Shown here: one piece after another, positions 1 to 5,597 of the stretch
How positions within the stretch are numbered: the first letter of the stretch is position 1
Layout of the letters: every line of letters begins with the position of its first letter
Assembly: GCA_020058405.1 (NCBI GenBank)
Contig: JAGVEE010000060.1
Coordinates: 1-5,597 of the forward strand
Origin: Sphingobacteriales bacterium
Lineage (GTDB): Bacteria; Bacteroidota; Bacteroidia; Sphingobacteriales; Sphingobacteriaceae
Direction of reading: 5' to 3'
DNA: 5,597 nt
Notes under the pieces: generated by a model
What the model was told of the DNA's origin: nothing
Seen by the model: the letters and a program-made list of their open reading frames with translations, nothing else
Databases searched by the model: none
Translations under genes and position numbers: made by a program

Positions 1-33
1 AATTCGTACCTCCTAATTCGTAAATCGTAATTA
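1..33. repeat. Short AATTCGTA direct repeats at left edge
   Basis: AATTCGTA occurs at 1-8 and again at 15-22, followed by the related AAATCGTAATTA at 22-33. Short reiterated AATTCGTA-like strings are, as I recall, common between genes in Bacteroidota. Here they lie in the open frame of the ATP-cone/nuclease gene and encode its last visible residues (ending YELGGTN). This suggests the true 3' end of that gene has run into, or lies just beside, an intergenic repeat. The repeat may continue beyond the window. Confidence 0.5.
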
Positions 34-844
34 ACTCTTGTGTTTCTTTAATTATATTATTAACTCTTGTGTTAGATTTTATTATAGATTCTAACAAAGC
101 TCTGTTATTTAGTAGCGATTTTGTAAGCACAATTCCTTTACTTAACAATATTCCTTTTTCTTCTTTGGTTAATAAAGTTAAACAGGTTATCGGAAACAAT
201 AGACTCTCATCAATAATAGTTTTTAAGCCTTTACCGGCAGGTTCGTCCCAACTTACTAAATGCATGCCCGCGCATGTGCCGTATTTATAGGCATCTTCGG
301 TAAATTTAGTATTGGTTACTAACCACCCTTCAAAATTTTCAAACCTCTGTTTTTCTAAAATATCATTATACCTCGAACGTATATATAGAGGAATTTTTAC
401 GTCACATTTTATGTGTAACAAGTTATGATACTTACATTCTATTAAAATAGTTTGATCCTCTTTTTTAGCAATCACATCAATTTCATGCTGAACGCAGTTT
501 CCTTTAACAAATACTCCAACTTCTACCCTATATCCTTGTGCGGCCATTAATTCGGCAATAAACTTTTCAAAGGCGAAACCTGCCGGGCCTAATTCCATTA
601 TACCTTCTTTTAGTTTATATTTTGAAGCGGTAGCTCTCGAATATTTCTTCAATAATTTAAAGGCTAATCGGAAGATTTTATGGGTGGAATATCCGTTTGT
701 TAATTGTTTTTTTACATCTTTTAAAACCAATAAAGCTTGTTCTTCTGTTGCGCCACTGTTGAGTAACGAACGGATTAGTTTTTCTTCAGAAAATTGAGCT
801 AGTTCGCCCGATGATTTTTCGATTAAATATTGCTTATCTTTCAT
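1..844 (-). CDS. ATP-cone plus Mrr-like restriction endonuclease-fold protein (3' end outside window)
   Basis: The frame is open from ATG at 844-842 to the left edge, giving 281 codons with no stop. Residues 1-70 resemble an ATP-cone, the nucleotide-binding regulatory domain known from ribonucleotide reductases and NrdR (EEKLIRSLLNSGATEEQA at 20-37, then a helical stretch to about 70). Residues 88-200 resemble the Mrr-type restriction endonuclease fold: helix FEKFIAELMAAQGY at 92-105, then EIDVIA with D123, then LIECKYH with E136 and K138. This matches the D...ExK metal-dependent nuclease signature. DVKIPLYIRSRYNDI at 148-162 is also typical of this ATP-cone/Mrr group. Residues 222-272 are helical and may be helix-hairpin-helix-like (TKEEKGILLSKGIVL). 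I infer a cytoplasmic, nucleotide-responsive nuclease; the substrate is unknown. No methyltransferase is seen beside it, so a classical restriction-modification role is not supported. The domain calls are fairly sure, the function is not. The family's usual end probably falls near residue 272, so little should be missing. Confidence 0.85.
   Translation of the reverse strand, partial: MKDKQYLIEKSSGELAQFSEEKLIRSLLNSGATEEQALLVLKDVKKQLTNGYSTHKIFRLAFKLLKKYSRATASKYKLKEGIMELGPAGFAFEKFIAELMAAQGYRVEVGVFVKGNCVQHEIDVIAKKEDQTILIECKYHNLLHIKCDVKIPLYIRSRYNDILEKQRFENFEGWLVTNTKFTEDAYKYGTCAGMHLVSWDEPAGKGLKTIIDESLLFPITCLTLLTKEEKGILLSKGIVLTKSLLNNRALLESIIKSNTRVNNIIKETQELITIYELGGTN
30..73. repeat. 15-bp direct repeat, two copies 29 bp apart
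   Basis: ATTAACTCTTGTGTT is present exactly at 30-44 and 59-73, with an AT-rich spacer. Both copies lie inside the minus-strand nuclease gene. The 29-bp period is not a multiple of three, so the copies are read in different frames (NTRVN in one, TQEL in the other). The repeat is therefore a DNA-level duplication rather than a protein repeat. Its function is unknown; a slippage or local duplication event near the gene end is the simplest explanation. Confidence 0.6.
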
Positions 845-862
845 AATCAAAATTCAATACTA
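845..862. promoter_or_regulatory. 18-bp divergent spacer between two nuclease starts
   Basis: This AT-rich stretch is all that separates the two divergent start codons (ATG at 844-842 on minus and ATG at 863-865 on plus). There is no purine-rich Shine-Dalgarno sequence for either gene. The spacer is too short for two separate promoters, so each promoter must overlap the other gene's first codons or the transcripts must be nearly leaderless. A weak match to the Bacteroidota -7 element (TAnnTTTG) for the plus gene is TATCTTTC at 835-842. For the minus gene the nearest is GAATTTTG, read on the minus strand at 856-849. Each has one mismatch and neither has a convincing -33 partner, so these are only candidates. 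Confidence 0.35.
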
Positions 863-2272
863 ATGTACGATTTTATTTCAATCGAATTTTGGGGTGCTGC
901 ACAAGAAGTAACAGGCTCTAAACATTTAATTACCGCAGCAGATGGTACAAAAATATTATTAGACTGCGGATTAGTTCAATCTGCTGGCGCAGAAGAAGCT
1001 AATAAACACTTCGGTTTTAGTCCGCATGAAGTAGATGTATTGTTGGTTTCGCATGCACACATAGATCATTCTGGGAATATTCCGAATTTTGTAAAACAAG
1101 GTTTTAGAGGTAAGATTTTAACTACTGCCGCAACCATGGATGTGCTTAGTATTATGCTTGCCGATTCTGCAAGAATACAAGAAGACGATGCAGAATACAT
1201 TAATAAAAAAAGAAATAAGGAAGGTAAAAAACCTATTAAACCTTTATACTCTATAGAGGATGTAGAGCTTACCTTAAAAATGTTTCATGAAGTAAAAATT
1301 AATGAACATTATACCTGGAATGAAAACATCTCCTTTTATTTTACTGATGCTGGCCATATACTTGGAAGTGCTTGCATAAGTATCGATATAAAACTTAATG
1401 AAGAAACTAGAAGGATTTTTTATTCGGGTGATGTAGGTAGGTATAAGGACAGAATATTAAAAGCTCCTGCAGATTTCCCACAAGCAGATGTTATATTATT
1501 AGAAAGCACTTATGGAAATAGGTTACACGACATTACCGAAGATGCCGAGCAGAAATTATTAGATGCCGTTAAAAGCACTTGCATACAAAGAGGTGGTAAA
1601 CTTTTAATTCCGGCATTTAGCTTAGGTAGAACTCAGGAAATTGTTTATGCGCTAGATCGAATGCGTACAGAAGGTAAATTGCCACAAGTAAAAGTATACG
1701 TTGATAGTCCTCTCTCTACAAGTGCTACTAAAATTATGCGTAGACATACCCAGTATTTTAATGAAGATATTTTAGAATACATGGAGAAAGACCCTGATCC
1801 GTTTTCATTTCCGAACTTAAAATACACTGCAAGTATTCAAGAATCTAAAGCTATAAACGACGATGAAGGGCCAGCCATTATTATTTCTGCATCAGGAATG
1901 ATGGAAGCTGGTAGAATAAAACACCATCTCACTAAATATATTGAAGATAAAAAAAACACGATTTTAATAGTTGGTTATTGCGAACCCAATACTCTTGGAG
2001 GTAAAATTTTAAGAGGCGATAAAAATGTTCGTATTTACGGAAGAGAGTTTGCTGTGAATGCTAATGTAGAAGTAATTTCTTCTTACAGTGCACATGCTGA
2101 TTATGCAGAATTGATTCAGTTTTTAAATTGCCAAGATCCTTCAAAAGTAAAAAGCCTCTACTTAGTACATGGTACAATAGAGGCTCAAGAATATTTTGCC
2201 GATAAGCTCCGAGAACGCGGGTATAATCATGTAGAGATTCCGGCCAAAGGAGAAAGAAAAATTATTTCTTAG
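863..2272 (+). CDS. MBL-fold/beta-CASP RNA nuclease (COG1236, YSH1/CPSF73-like)
   Basis: This 469-residue protein belongs to the zinc-dependent beta-CASP branch of the metallo-beta-lactamase fold, whose members cut or trim RNA in the cytoplasm. All motifs are visible. HAHIDH at 64-69 is motif 2, H165 in DAGHILGSA is motif 3, and D190 in YSGDVGR is motif 4. E214 in ESTYGN is beta-CASP motif A, H354/H355 in SASGMMEAGRIKHHL is the motif B region, and H411 in SYSAHADY is motif C. H436 in YLVHGT closes the fold. The beta-CASP insertion runs from about 215 to 370 and the MBL fold resumes after it. Length is normal for the bacterial family (about 430-470). ATG at 863 was chosen because MYDFISIEFWGAAQEVTGS matches the usual family start. 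The frame also extends to a TTG at 830, but that lies inside the divergent gene and adds 11 non-family residues. Exonuclease versus endonuclease activity and the RNA target cannot be told from sequence. Confidence 0.95.
   Translation: MYDFISIEFWGAAQEVTGSKHLITAADGTKILLDCGLVQSAGAEEANKHFGFSPHEVDVLLVSHAHIDHSGNIPNFVKQGFRGKILTTAATMDVLSIMLADSARIQEDDAEYINKKRNKEGKKPIKPLYSIEDVELTLKMFHEVKINEHYTWNENISFYFTDAGHILGSACISIDIKLNEETRRIFYSGDVGRYKDRILKAPADFPQADVILLESTYGNRLHDITEDAEQKLLDAVKSTCIQRGGKLLIPAFSLGRTQEIVYALDRMRTEGKLPQVKVYVDSPLSTSATKIMRRHTQYFNEDILEYMEKDPDPFSFPNLKYTASIQESKAINDDEGPAIIISASGMMEAGRIKHHLTKYIEDKKNTILIVGYCEPNTLGGKILRGDKNVRIYGREFAVNANVEVISSYSAHADYAELIQFLNCQDPSKVKSLYLVHGTIEAQEYFADKLRERGYNHVEIPAKGERKIIS
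2269..2272. other. Convergent genes with overlapping stop codons
   Basis: The four bases TTAG hold both stops: TAG of the plus nuclease gene at 2270-2272 and TAA of the minus T9SS cargo gene read from 2271 to 2269. There is no intergenic space, so any terminator must lie inside the opposite coding region. The only nearby inverted repeat is an AT-rich six-pair stem at 2254-2270 followed by five T's, too weak to call. Confidence 0.9.
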
Positions 2273-3651
2273 TTTTTATGAATAGAAATTTTTGTTTGAT
2301 GTTCTTCAATCCTTAAAATATATAAACCTGAAGTAAGCTCATCGAACTCCAGTCTTAATGAGCTTGGAACATAACCATTTTTTACAGTTTTACCATTTAA
2401 ATCCATCAAGCTATATTTTTTATATTGAAATTTTTCATCTTTTAAAATTACATAATTCGTTGTAGGATTTGGATAAAACCCAATTGAATTTACTTTCGAA
2501 TTATTGATACCAGTTAGCAAAATGAAATTACTGTATACATCTTTTGTAATCGGAGTTAAATCTCCTTTACTATCCGTTTCTTTATACACATGCTCCAAAA
2601 TATTTCCCTCAGCATCGTAGTTATATTCCTCTTCAATTCTAAATAGTTCTTGCCAGTTTCCGCCTAAGTATAAATCATAAATGTAGAAAGTTCTATTTCC
2701 CAAGGAATCATTTAGAGTTTGAATATGCATATTGTCGAACCACATTCCACTTCTAAAATCTTGAAGTAAATAGCTAAATCCTCCGTAATTTTCTTGCGTA
2801 AATAATTCTTGTTGAAACAAATCCCAATCGTTACCTAGTTTTATATAAATATTATTTTTTGTTAAAAAATCTTTAGATGGGCTACTCCATTCATAGTTGC
2901 AGTACAACAAGTCCTCAACCCATGTTGTACCATCCCAACTGAATTTTAACAAACCGGTATCCACATTATTTTCAAACAAATAATTGTATTTTTCTAATGC
3001 AATAAATGTATTATTTCCAACATATTGATAAGTCTCTTCAGATGTAATTACATTATTATTTTTAAATTCAACATACATCATACTGGTATCGTATTTACTA
3101 CCGTTGAAATAACTTTCGATAGTGCTTTTGCTACTATTTAAAATATCATATGTAATTCCATACGCTAAGCCATTTAAAATAGTCCATTCTTTATTCATCC
3201 AAATTCTATCTTCATATTTAACCATATCTCCCTGAGTATTATATTCGATGATGGTTGAATAATAAGGAACCCAACCAGAGTTAGATTTCATTTCAGAAAT
3301 GATTTCTAATAACCTGTTTTGATTATCGTAGTTATAATTAATTCTGGAAAATTCTTTACCTGATAAATCCTTTATGTTTTCCGAATTTTTTCGTCCATCT
3401 GCATGATAATTAATATCAGAATCATAGCTAAAGCCCCAATTATTATTCGACCAATCATAATGCACTTGTTTTAGAGGGGATTTTGATGCAAATAAAAGTT
3501 TAGAATAATCGTATTTCAGCTTAGCCGTTTGGTTTTTTTTAGTTGCAATATCTAAGTCTTTTTTTGCACTTTTTATTTGATAACCATTTGTTTGTGCAAA
3601 TGTGGCGATGGTAATTGCCATTGCAAAGAATAAAGTAATAAGTCTTCTCAT
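2269..3651 (-). CDS. Secreted protein with T9SS type A C-terminal sorting domain
   Basis: This is a complete 460-residue protein. A signal peptide covers residues 1-19: MRR, a hydrophobic core LITLFFAMAITIA, then a TFA|Q cleavage site. The last 72 residues (about 389-460) form a type A sorting domain, with GFYPNPTTNY at 391-400, YSLMDLNGKTV at 413-423, LTSGLYILRI at 439-448 and a short basic end. The protein is thus predicted to cross the inner membrane by Sec and the outer membrane by the type IX system, where the sorting domain is normally removed. The middle (60-380) is rich in Trp and Tyr and holds loosely recurring W...Y-YD..G units, such as INYNYDNQNRLLEI at 104-117 and EEYNYDAEGN at 341-350. 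These resemble the YD-like repeats of other Bacteroidota secreted proteins. I see no catalytic motif. The frame is open 40 codons further upstream to 3771, but starting at 3651 places the signal peptide at the N-terminus. Role unknown; secretion route confident. Confidence 0.9.
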   Translation of the reverse strand: MRRLITLFFAMAITIATFAQTNGYQIKSAKKDLDIATKKNQTAKLKYDYSKLLFASKSPLKQVHYDWSNNNWGFSYDSDINYHADGRKNSENIKDLSGKEFSRINYNYDNQNRLLEIISEMKSNSGWVPYYSTIIEYNTQGDMVKYEDRIWMNKEWTILNGLAYGITYDILNSSKSTIESYFNGSKYDTSMMYVEFKNNNVITSEETYQYVGNNTFIALEKYNYLFENNVDTGLLKFSWDGTTWVEDLLYCNYEWSSPSKDFLTKNNIYIKLGNDWDLFQQELFTQENYGGFSYLLQDFRSGMWFDNMHIQTLNDSLGNRTFYIYDLYLGGNWQELFRIEEEYNYDAEGNILEHVYKETDSKGDLTPITKDVYSNFILLTGINNSKVNSIGFYPNPTTNYVILKDEKFQYKKYSLMDLNGKTVKNGYVPSSLRLEFDELTSGLYILRIEEHQTKISIHKN

Positions 3652-3761
3652 ATCGTTTTTTGATGATAAGACACACTGAAATACGAATACCCCTATTCTA
3701 TTATAAATTTCTGTTTTACAAAGGAATAACTTATTTTTAATATAAATATCAATTTTAGGAT
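3652..3761. promoter_or_regulatory. Divergent AT-rich spacer between two exported-protein genes
   Basis: These 110 bases separate the start of the minus T9SS cargo gene from the start of the plus Ig-like gene, and must carry promoters for both. On the minus strand, TTCCTTTG (3726-3719) is one mismatch from the Bacteroidota -7 element TAnnTTTG and would give a leader of about 60 bases. On the plus strand, TAAATTTC (3704-3711) is likewise one mismatch away. Neither has a well-spaced -33 TTTG. An 11-base dyad, AATAA-C-TTATT, sits at 3725-3735, though such dyads arise by chance in DNA this AT-rich. AGGA at 3757-3760 is too close to the plus start to be a good ribosome binding site. Confidence 0.4.
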
Positions 3762-5597
3762 ATGTACCCAAATACTCTTAAGCTTGTCATTGCCATTTTG
3801 TTTTGCATGTTTAGTGCAGTTCAAAGCAGTTTTGCACAAACTATAAGTCCAATTAATCAAAGAGTATGTTTAAATTCTAACACCACCATCCAAGTACTAA
3901 ATGTAGTTGATACTGATGCTACTTTTGTTTGGCAAGATTCAACCATTTTAGGCTGGAACACAATTATTCCAAATGCAACTTTTCAGGGCACTACAAACGA
4001 TACTTTATTTATACAAAATCTTACCTTAAGTTTAAATGGCAGGAAATTTAGATGCATTGTAGATTCTGCAGGTTTGGGTATAATAAAAGATACCATATCT
4101 AGTAGTGTAGTTTTCCTTAGATCGCAAATCATCAAAGCACAACTTTCAGCATCACAAAATATTTGTTTTAATGCAATTCGTGATACTATACGTATTTTGC
4201 AGCAAGCTCAAGGTGCCGACACTGGATTTAGTTATCAATGGCAATACTCAAATAATGGTTTATTTTGGGTAAATTTAATCAACCCCGATTCTAGTTTTGT
4301 TTCAATAGACACCTTAAGTGCCAATAAATATTACCGACTAAAAGCAACTTCGCTTGCGGGTTGCGGAAGTGTAATTTCAGATAGTGTTTTTATCAGAATT
4401 AATGCAGCATTACAAAAACCTAAATTATTAAATACAGCTTTCTCTGTTTGTTATTTATCTAACCCCGATTCGCTTAGTGTAATTAATCCTTCTACAGATT
4501 ATTCTTATCAGTGGCAAATTTCTAGCGATTCCGTAAATTTTATAAATTTAGCAAACGATACAGGACTTGTAAAACAAAGTGTGCAAACCATTACGCAGAA
4601 ATTATATTACAGATTGCGTGCAACACAGAAAAGAAATTGTGGTGTTTTGTTTTCGGATACATCAACTGTTATACCATTTTCCATTGTAAGCAAACCTTCA
4701 ATTTTCGGTACGCAAACTATTTGTTTTGATGAAGATCCTGATACCTTAAAAATTATAACTCAAAACGGAGTTGGTAATGATGTAACATACCAATGGCAAT
4801 CCTCTATTAATGGCACAGTGTGGGTAGATATAAGCGGCCAAATAACTAAGAAATTAGTATTGGCAAAAAATGGCATCACTAAATTTTATAGAGTAAAAGC
4901 AACTTGGCCACGCAATTGTGGAGTGCGTTTTACAGACAGTGTATTAGTTTCTGTTTATACACAATTACAAGCAGGTGTTATTGGAACCAATCAGAATATT
5001 TGTTTTGGAGCTACACCGAGTTTATTGAGTTTCCAAACATTACCAAGTGGTGGAGGCGATAGTTATACATACCAATGGCAACAATCTGTTGACTCTGTAA
5101 ACTTTACTAATATTCCATTGGCAGTAAATTTTCTATATCAACCCACAGCACATACAAGTACAATGTATTACAGGGCTAGAGTTGCCAGCACACAATCTTG
5201 TGGCATTGTAAATACTAACATTATTAAAATTAAAGTATTTGCAAATTTTGTCGGACCAACTATTTCTTCTAACGATACCATTTGTTATAATACAAGACCA
5301 GATACATTAAGGCTAAGCGTTGCTGCAATAGGAGGTAATGGTACTTATACATATTTATGGCAACAAAGCACTACTGGTATTTTATGGCAAAACATATCTG
5401 GGCAGAATACCAACAAATACAGACCCAACGAATTACTAACAACTACACATTACAGATTGGTTACTTTTGCAGGGCCGAACTGCGGAGTAGATACGAGTAA
5501 TACCATTACAATTAAGGTATGGCCTAAGTTAGTAAAACCAAGAATTAATAGTAATCAAAATATTTGTTTTAATACCAATGCAGATACTTTGCGATTA
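3762..5597 (+). CDS. Large secreted protein of tandem Ig-like modules (3' end outside window)
   Basis: The frame is open for 612 codons from ATG at 3762 to the right edge, and the total length is unknown. A signal peptide is clear: basic K7, hydrophobic LVIAILFCMFSAV, cleavage after SSFA (A25|Q26). Then come modules of about 91-99 residues. The consensus reads roughly ICFN...DTLRL...Y-YQWQ.S..G..W..I......YYR..A......CG...SD.I.I.V. Modules begin near C36 (divergent), C135, C230, C321, C414 and C508, and a seventh starts at C602. YQWQ and YYR fit strands of an Ig-like beta sandwich. No catalytic residues are evident. Such proteins in Bacteroidota are usually very long and commonly end in a T9SS or gliding-motility-type C-terminal domain. 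That end is not in the window, so attachment to the surface is inferred. Adhesion or a structural role is the likely job. It diverges from a T9SS cargo gene, which fits an export theme. Confidence 0.88.
   Translation, partial: MYPNTLKLVIAILFCMFSAVQSSFAQTISPINQRVCLNSNTTIQVLNVVDTDATFVWQDSTILGWNTIIPNATFQGTTNDTLFIQNLTLSLNGRKFRCIVDSAGLGIIKDTISSSVVFLRSQIIKAQLSASQNICFNAIRDTIRILQQAQGADTGFSYQWQYSNNGLFWVNLINPDSSFVSIDTLSANKYYRLKATSLAGCGSVISDSVFIRINAALQKPKLLNTAFSVCYLSNPDSLSVINPSTDYSYQWQISSDSVNFINLANDTGLVKQSVQTITQKLYYRLRATQKRNCGVLFSDTSTVIPFSIVSKPSIFGTQTICFDEDPDTLKIITQNGVGNDVTYQWQSSINGTVWVDISGQITKKLVLAKNGITKFYRVKATWPRNCGVRFTDSVLVSVYTQLQAGVIGTNQNICFGATPSLLSFQTLPSGGGDSYTYQWQQSVDSVNFTNIPLAVNFLYQPTAHTSTMYYRARVASTQSCGIVNTNIIKIKVFANFVGPTISSNDTICYNTRPDTLRLSVAAIGGNGTYTYLWQQSTTGILWQNISGQNTNKYRPNELLTTTHYRLVTFAGPNCGVDTSNTITIKVWPKLVKPRINSNQNICFNTNADTLRL
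4134..5597 (+). repeat. Tandem protein-coding Ig-like module array
   Basis: Five complete modules and the start of another repeat at the protein level. First conserved Cys codons are at 4164, 4449, 4722, 5001, 5283 and 5565, giving periods of 95, 91, 93, 94 and 94 residues. Each complete module has a second Cys 63-66 residues later, usually followed by Gly (C201, C293, C386, C480, C574). DNA identity between modules is mostly low, so the duplications are old. Exceptions are CAAAATATTTGTTTTAAT, identical at 4155-4172 and 5556-5573, and ACATACCAATGGCAA, identical at 4785-4799 and 5067-5081. Period and motif spacing are read directly from the translation. Confidence 0.85.

Noticed and set aside
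1..73. CRISPR-like array from the left-edge repeats
   Set aside because: There are only two copies of a 15-mer plus unrelated 8-mers, within a coding frame and without regular spacers.
69..290. 73-codon plus-strand open frame
   Set aside because: It lies wholly inside the minus-strand ATP-cone/Mrr coding region, which has clear domain motifs; the plus-strand product has no recognisable features.
830..862. TTG-initiated upstream extension of the RNA-nuclease gene
   Set aside because: The extra 11 residues do not match the family, whose start fits the ATG at 863, and the extension would overlap the divergent gene's start.
1645..1827. 60-codon minus-strand open frame
   Set aside because: It is antisense within the beta-CASP part of the RNA-nuclease gene and has no family features, so it is a shadow frame.
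2254..2277. Possible intrinsic terminator (AAGAAA/TTTCTT stem, five-base loop, then TTTTT)
   Set aside because: The stem has six pairs and only one G-C pair, and such pairings are expected by chance in AT-rich DNA.
3652..3771. 40-codon N-terminal extension of the T9SS cargo gene
   Set aside because: It would bury the signal peptide inside the protein and overlap the divergent gene's start at 3762; ATG at 3651 gives a standard signal peptide.

Overview
The window is AT-rich DNA that reads as a chromosomal piece from a member of the Bacteroidota. The main evidence is a secreted protein with a type IX secretion (T9SS) type A C-terminal sorting domain, next to a long secreted protein built from Ig-like modules of the kind this phylum uses on its surface. 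The starts also lack convincing Shine-Dalgarno sequences, which is usual in the phylum. The species cannot be named from the sequence.

Left half: two predicted nucleases stand head to head, with 18 bp between their start codons. The minus-strand gene (844 down to the left edge) is the largest feature of the first 850 bases. It encodes an N-terminal ATP-cone, an Mrr-like restriction-endonuclease fold (D123...E136-x-K138) and a short helical C-terminal part, and it is still open at base 1. The plus-strand gene (863-2272) is a complete metallo-beta-lactamase/beta-CASP RNA nuclease of the COG1236 type with every metal-binding motif visible. The far left edge carries short direct repeats that coincide with the last codons of the ATP-cone gene.

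Right half: a complete T9SS cargo protein (minus, 3651-2269) converges on the nuclease gene, and the two stop codons overlap. It diverges, across a 110 bp AT-rich spacer, from a large plus-strand gene (3762 to the right edge, 612 codons seen). That gene encodes a signal peptide followed by one divergent and at least five complete Ig-like modules of 91-99 residues, most with a conserved Cys pair, and a further module begins at the edge.

Functionally the window splits in two: an intracellular nucleic-acid pair (nucleotide-sensing putative DNase and RNA-processing nuclease) and an exported pair (T9SS cargo and modular surface or adhesin-like protein). There is no sign of insertion sequences, phage genes, tRNA or rRNA genes, or CRISPR arrays. 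I see no clear new system. The most interesting points are the ATP-cone/Mrr nuclease with its tightly divergent RNA-nuclease partner, and the Cys-paired Ig-like array.
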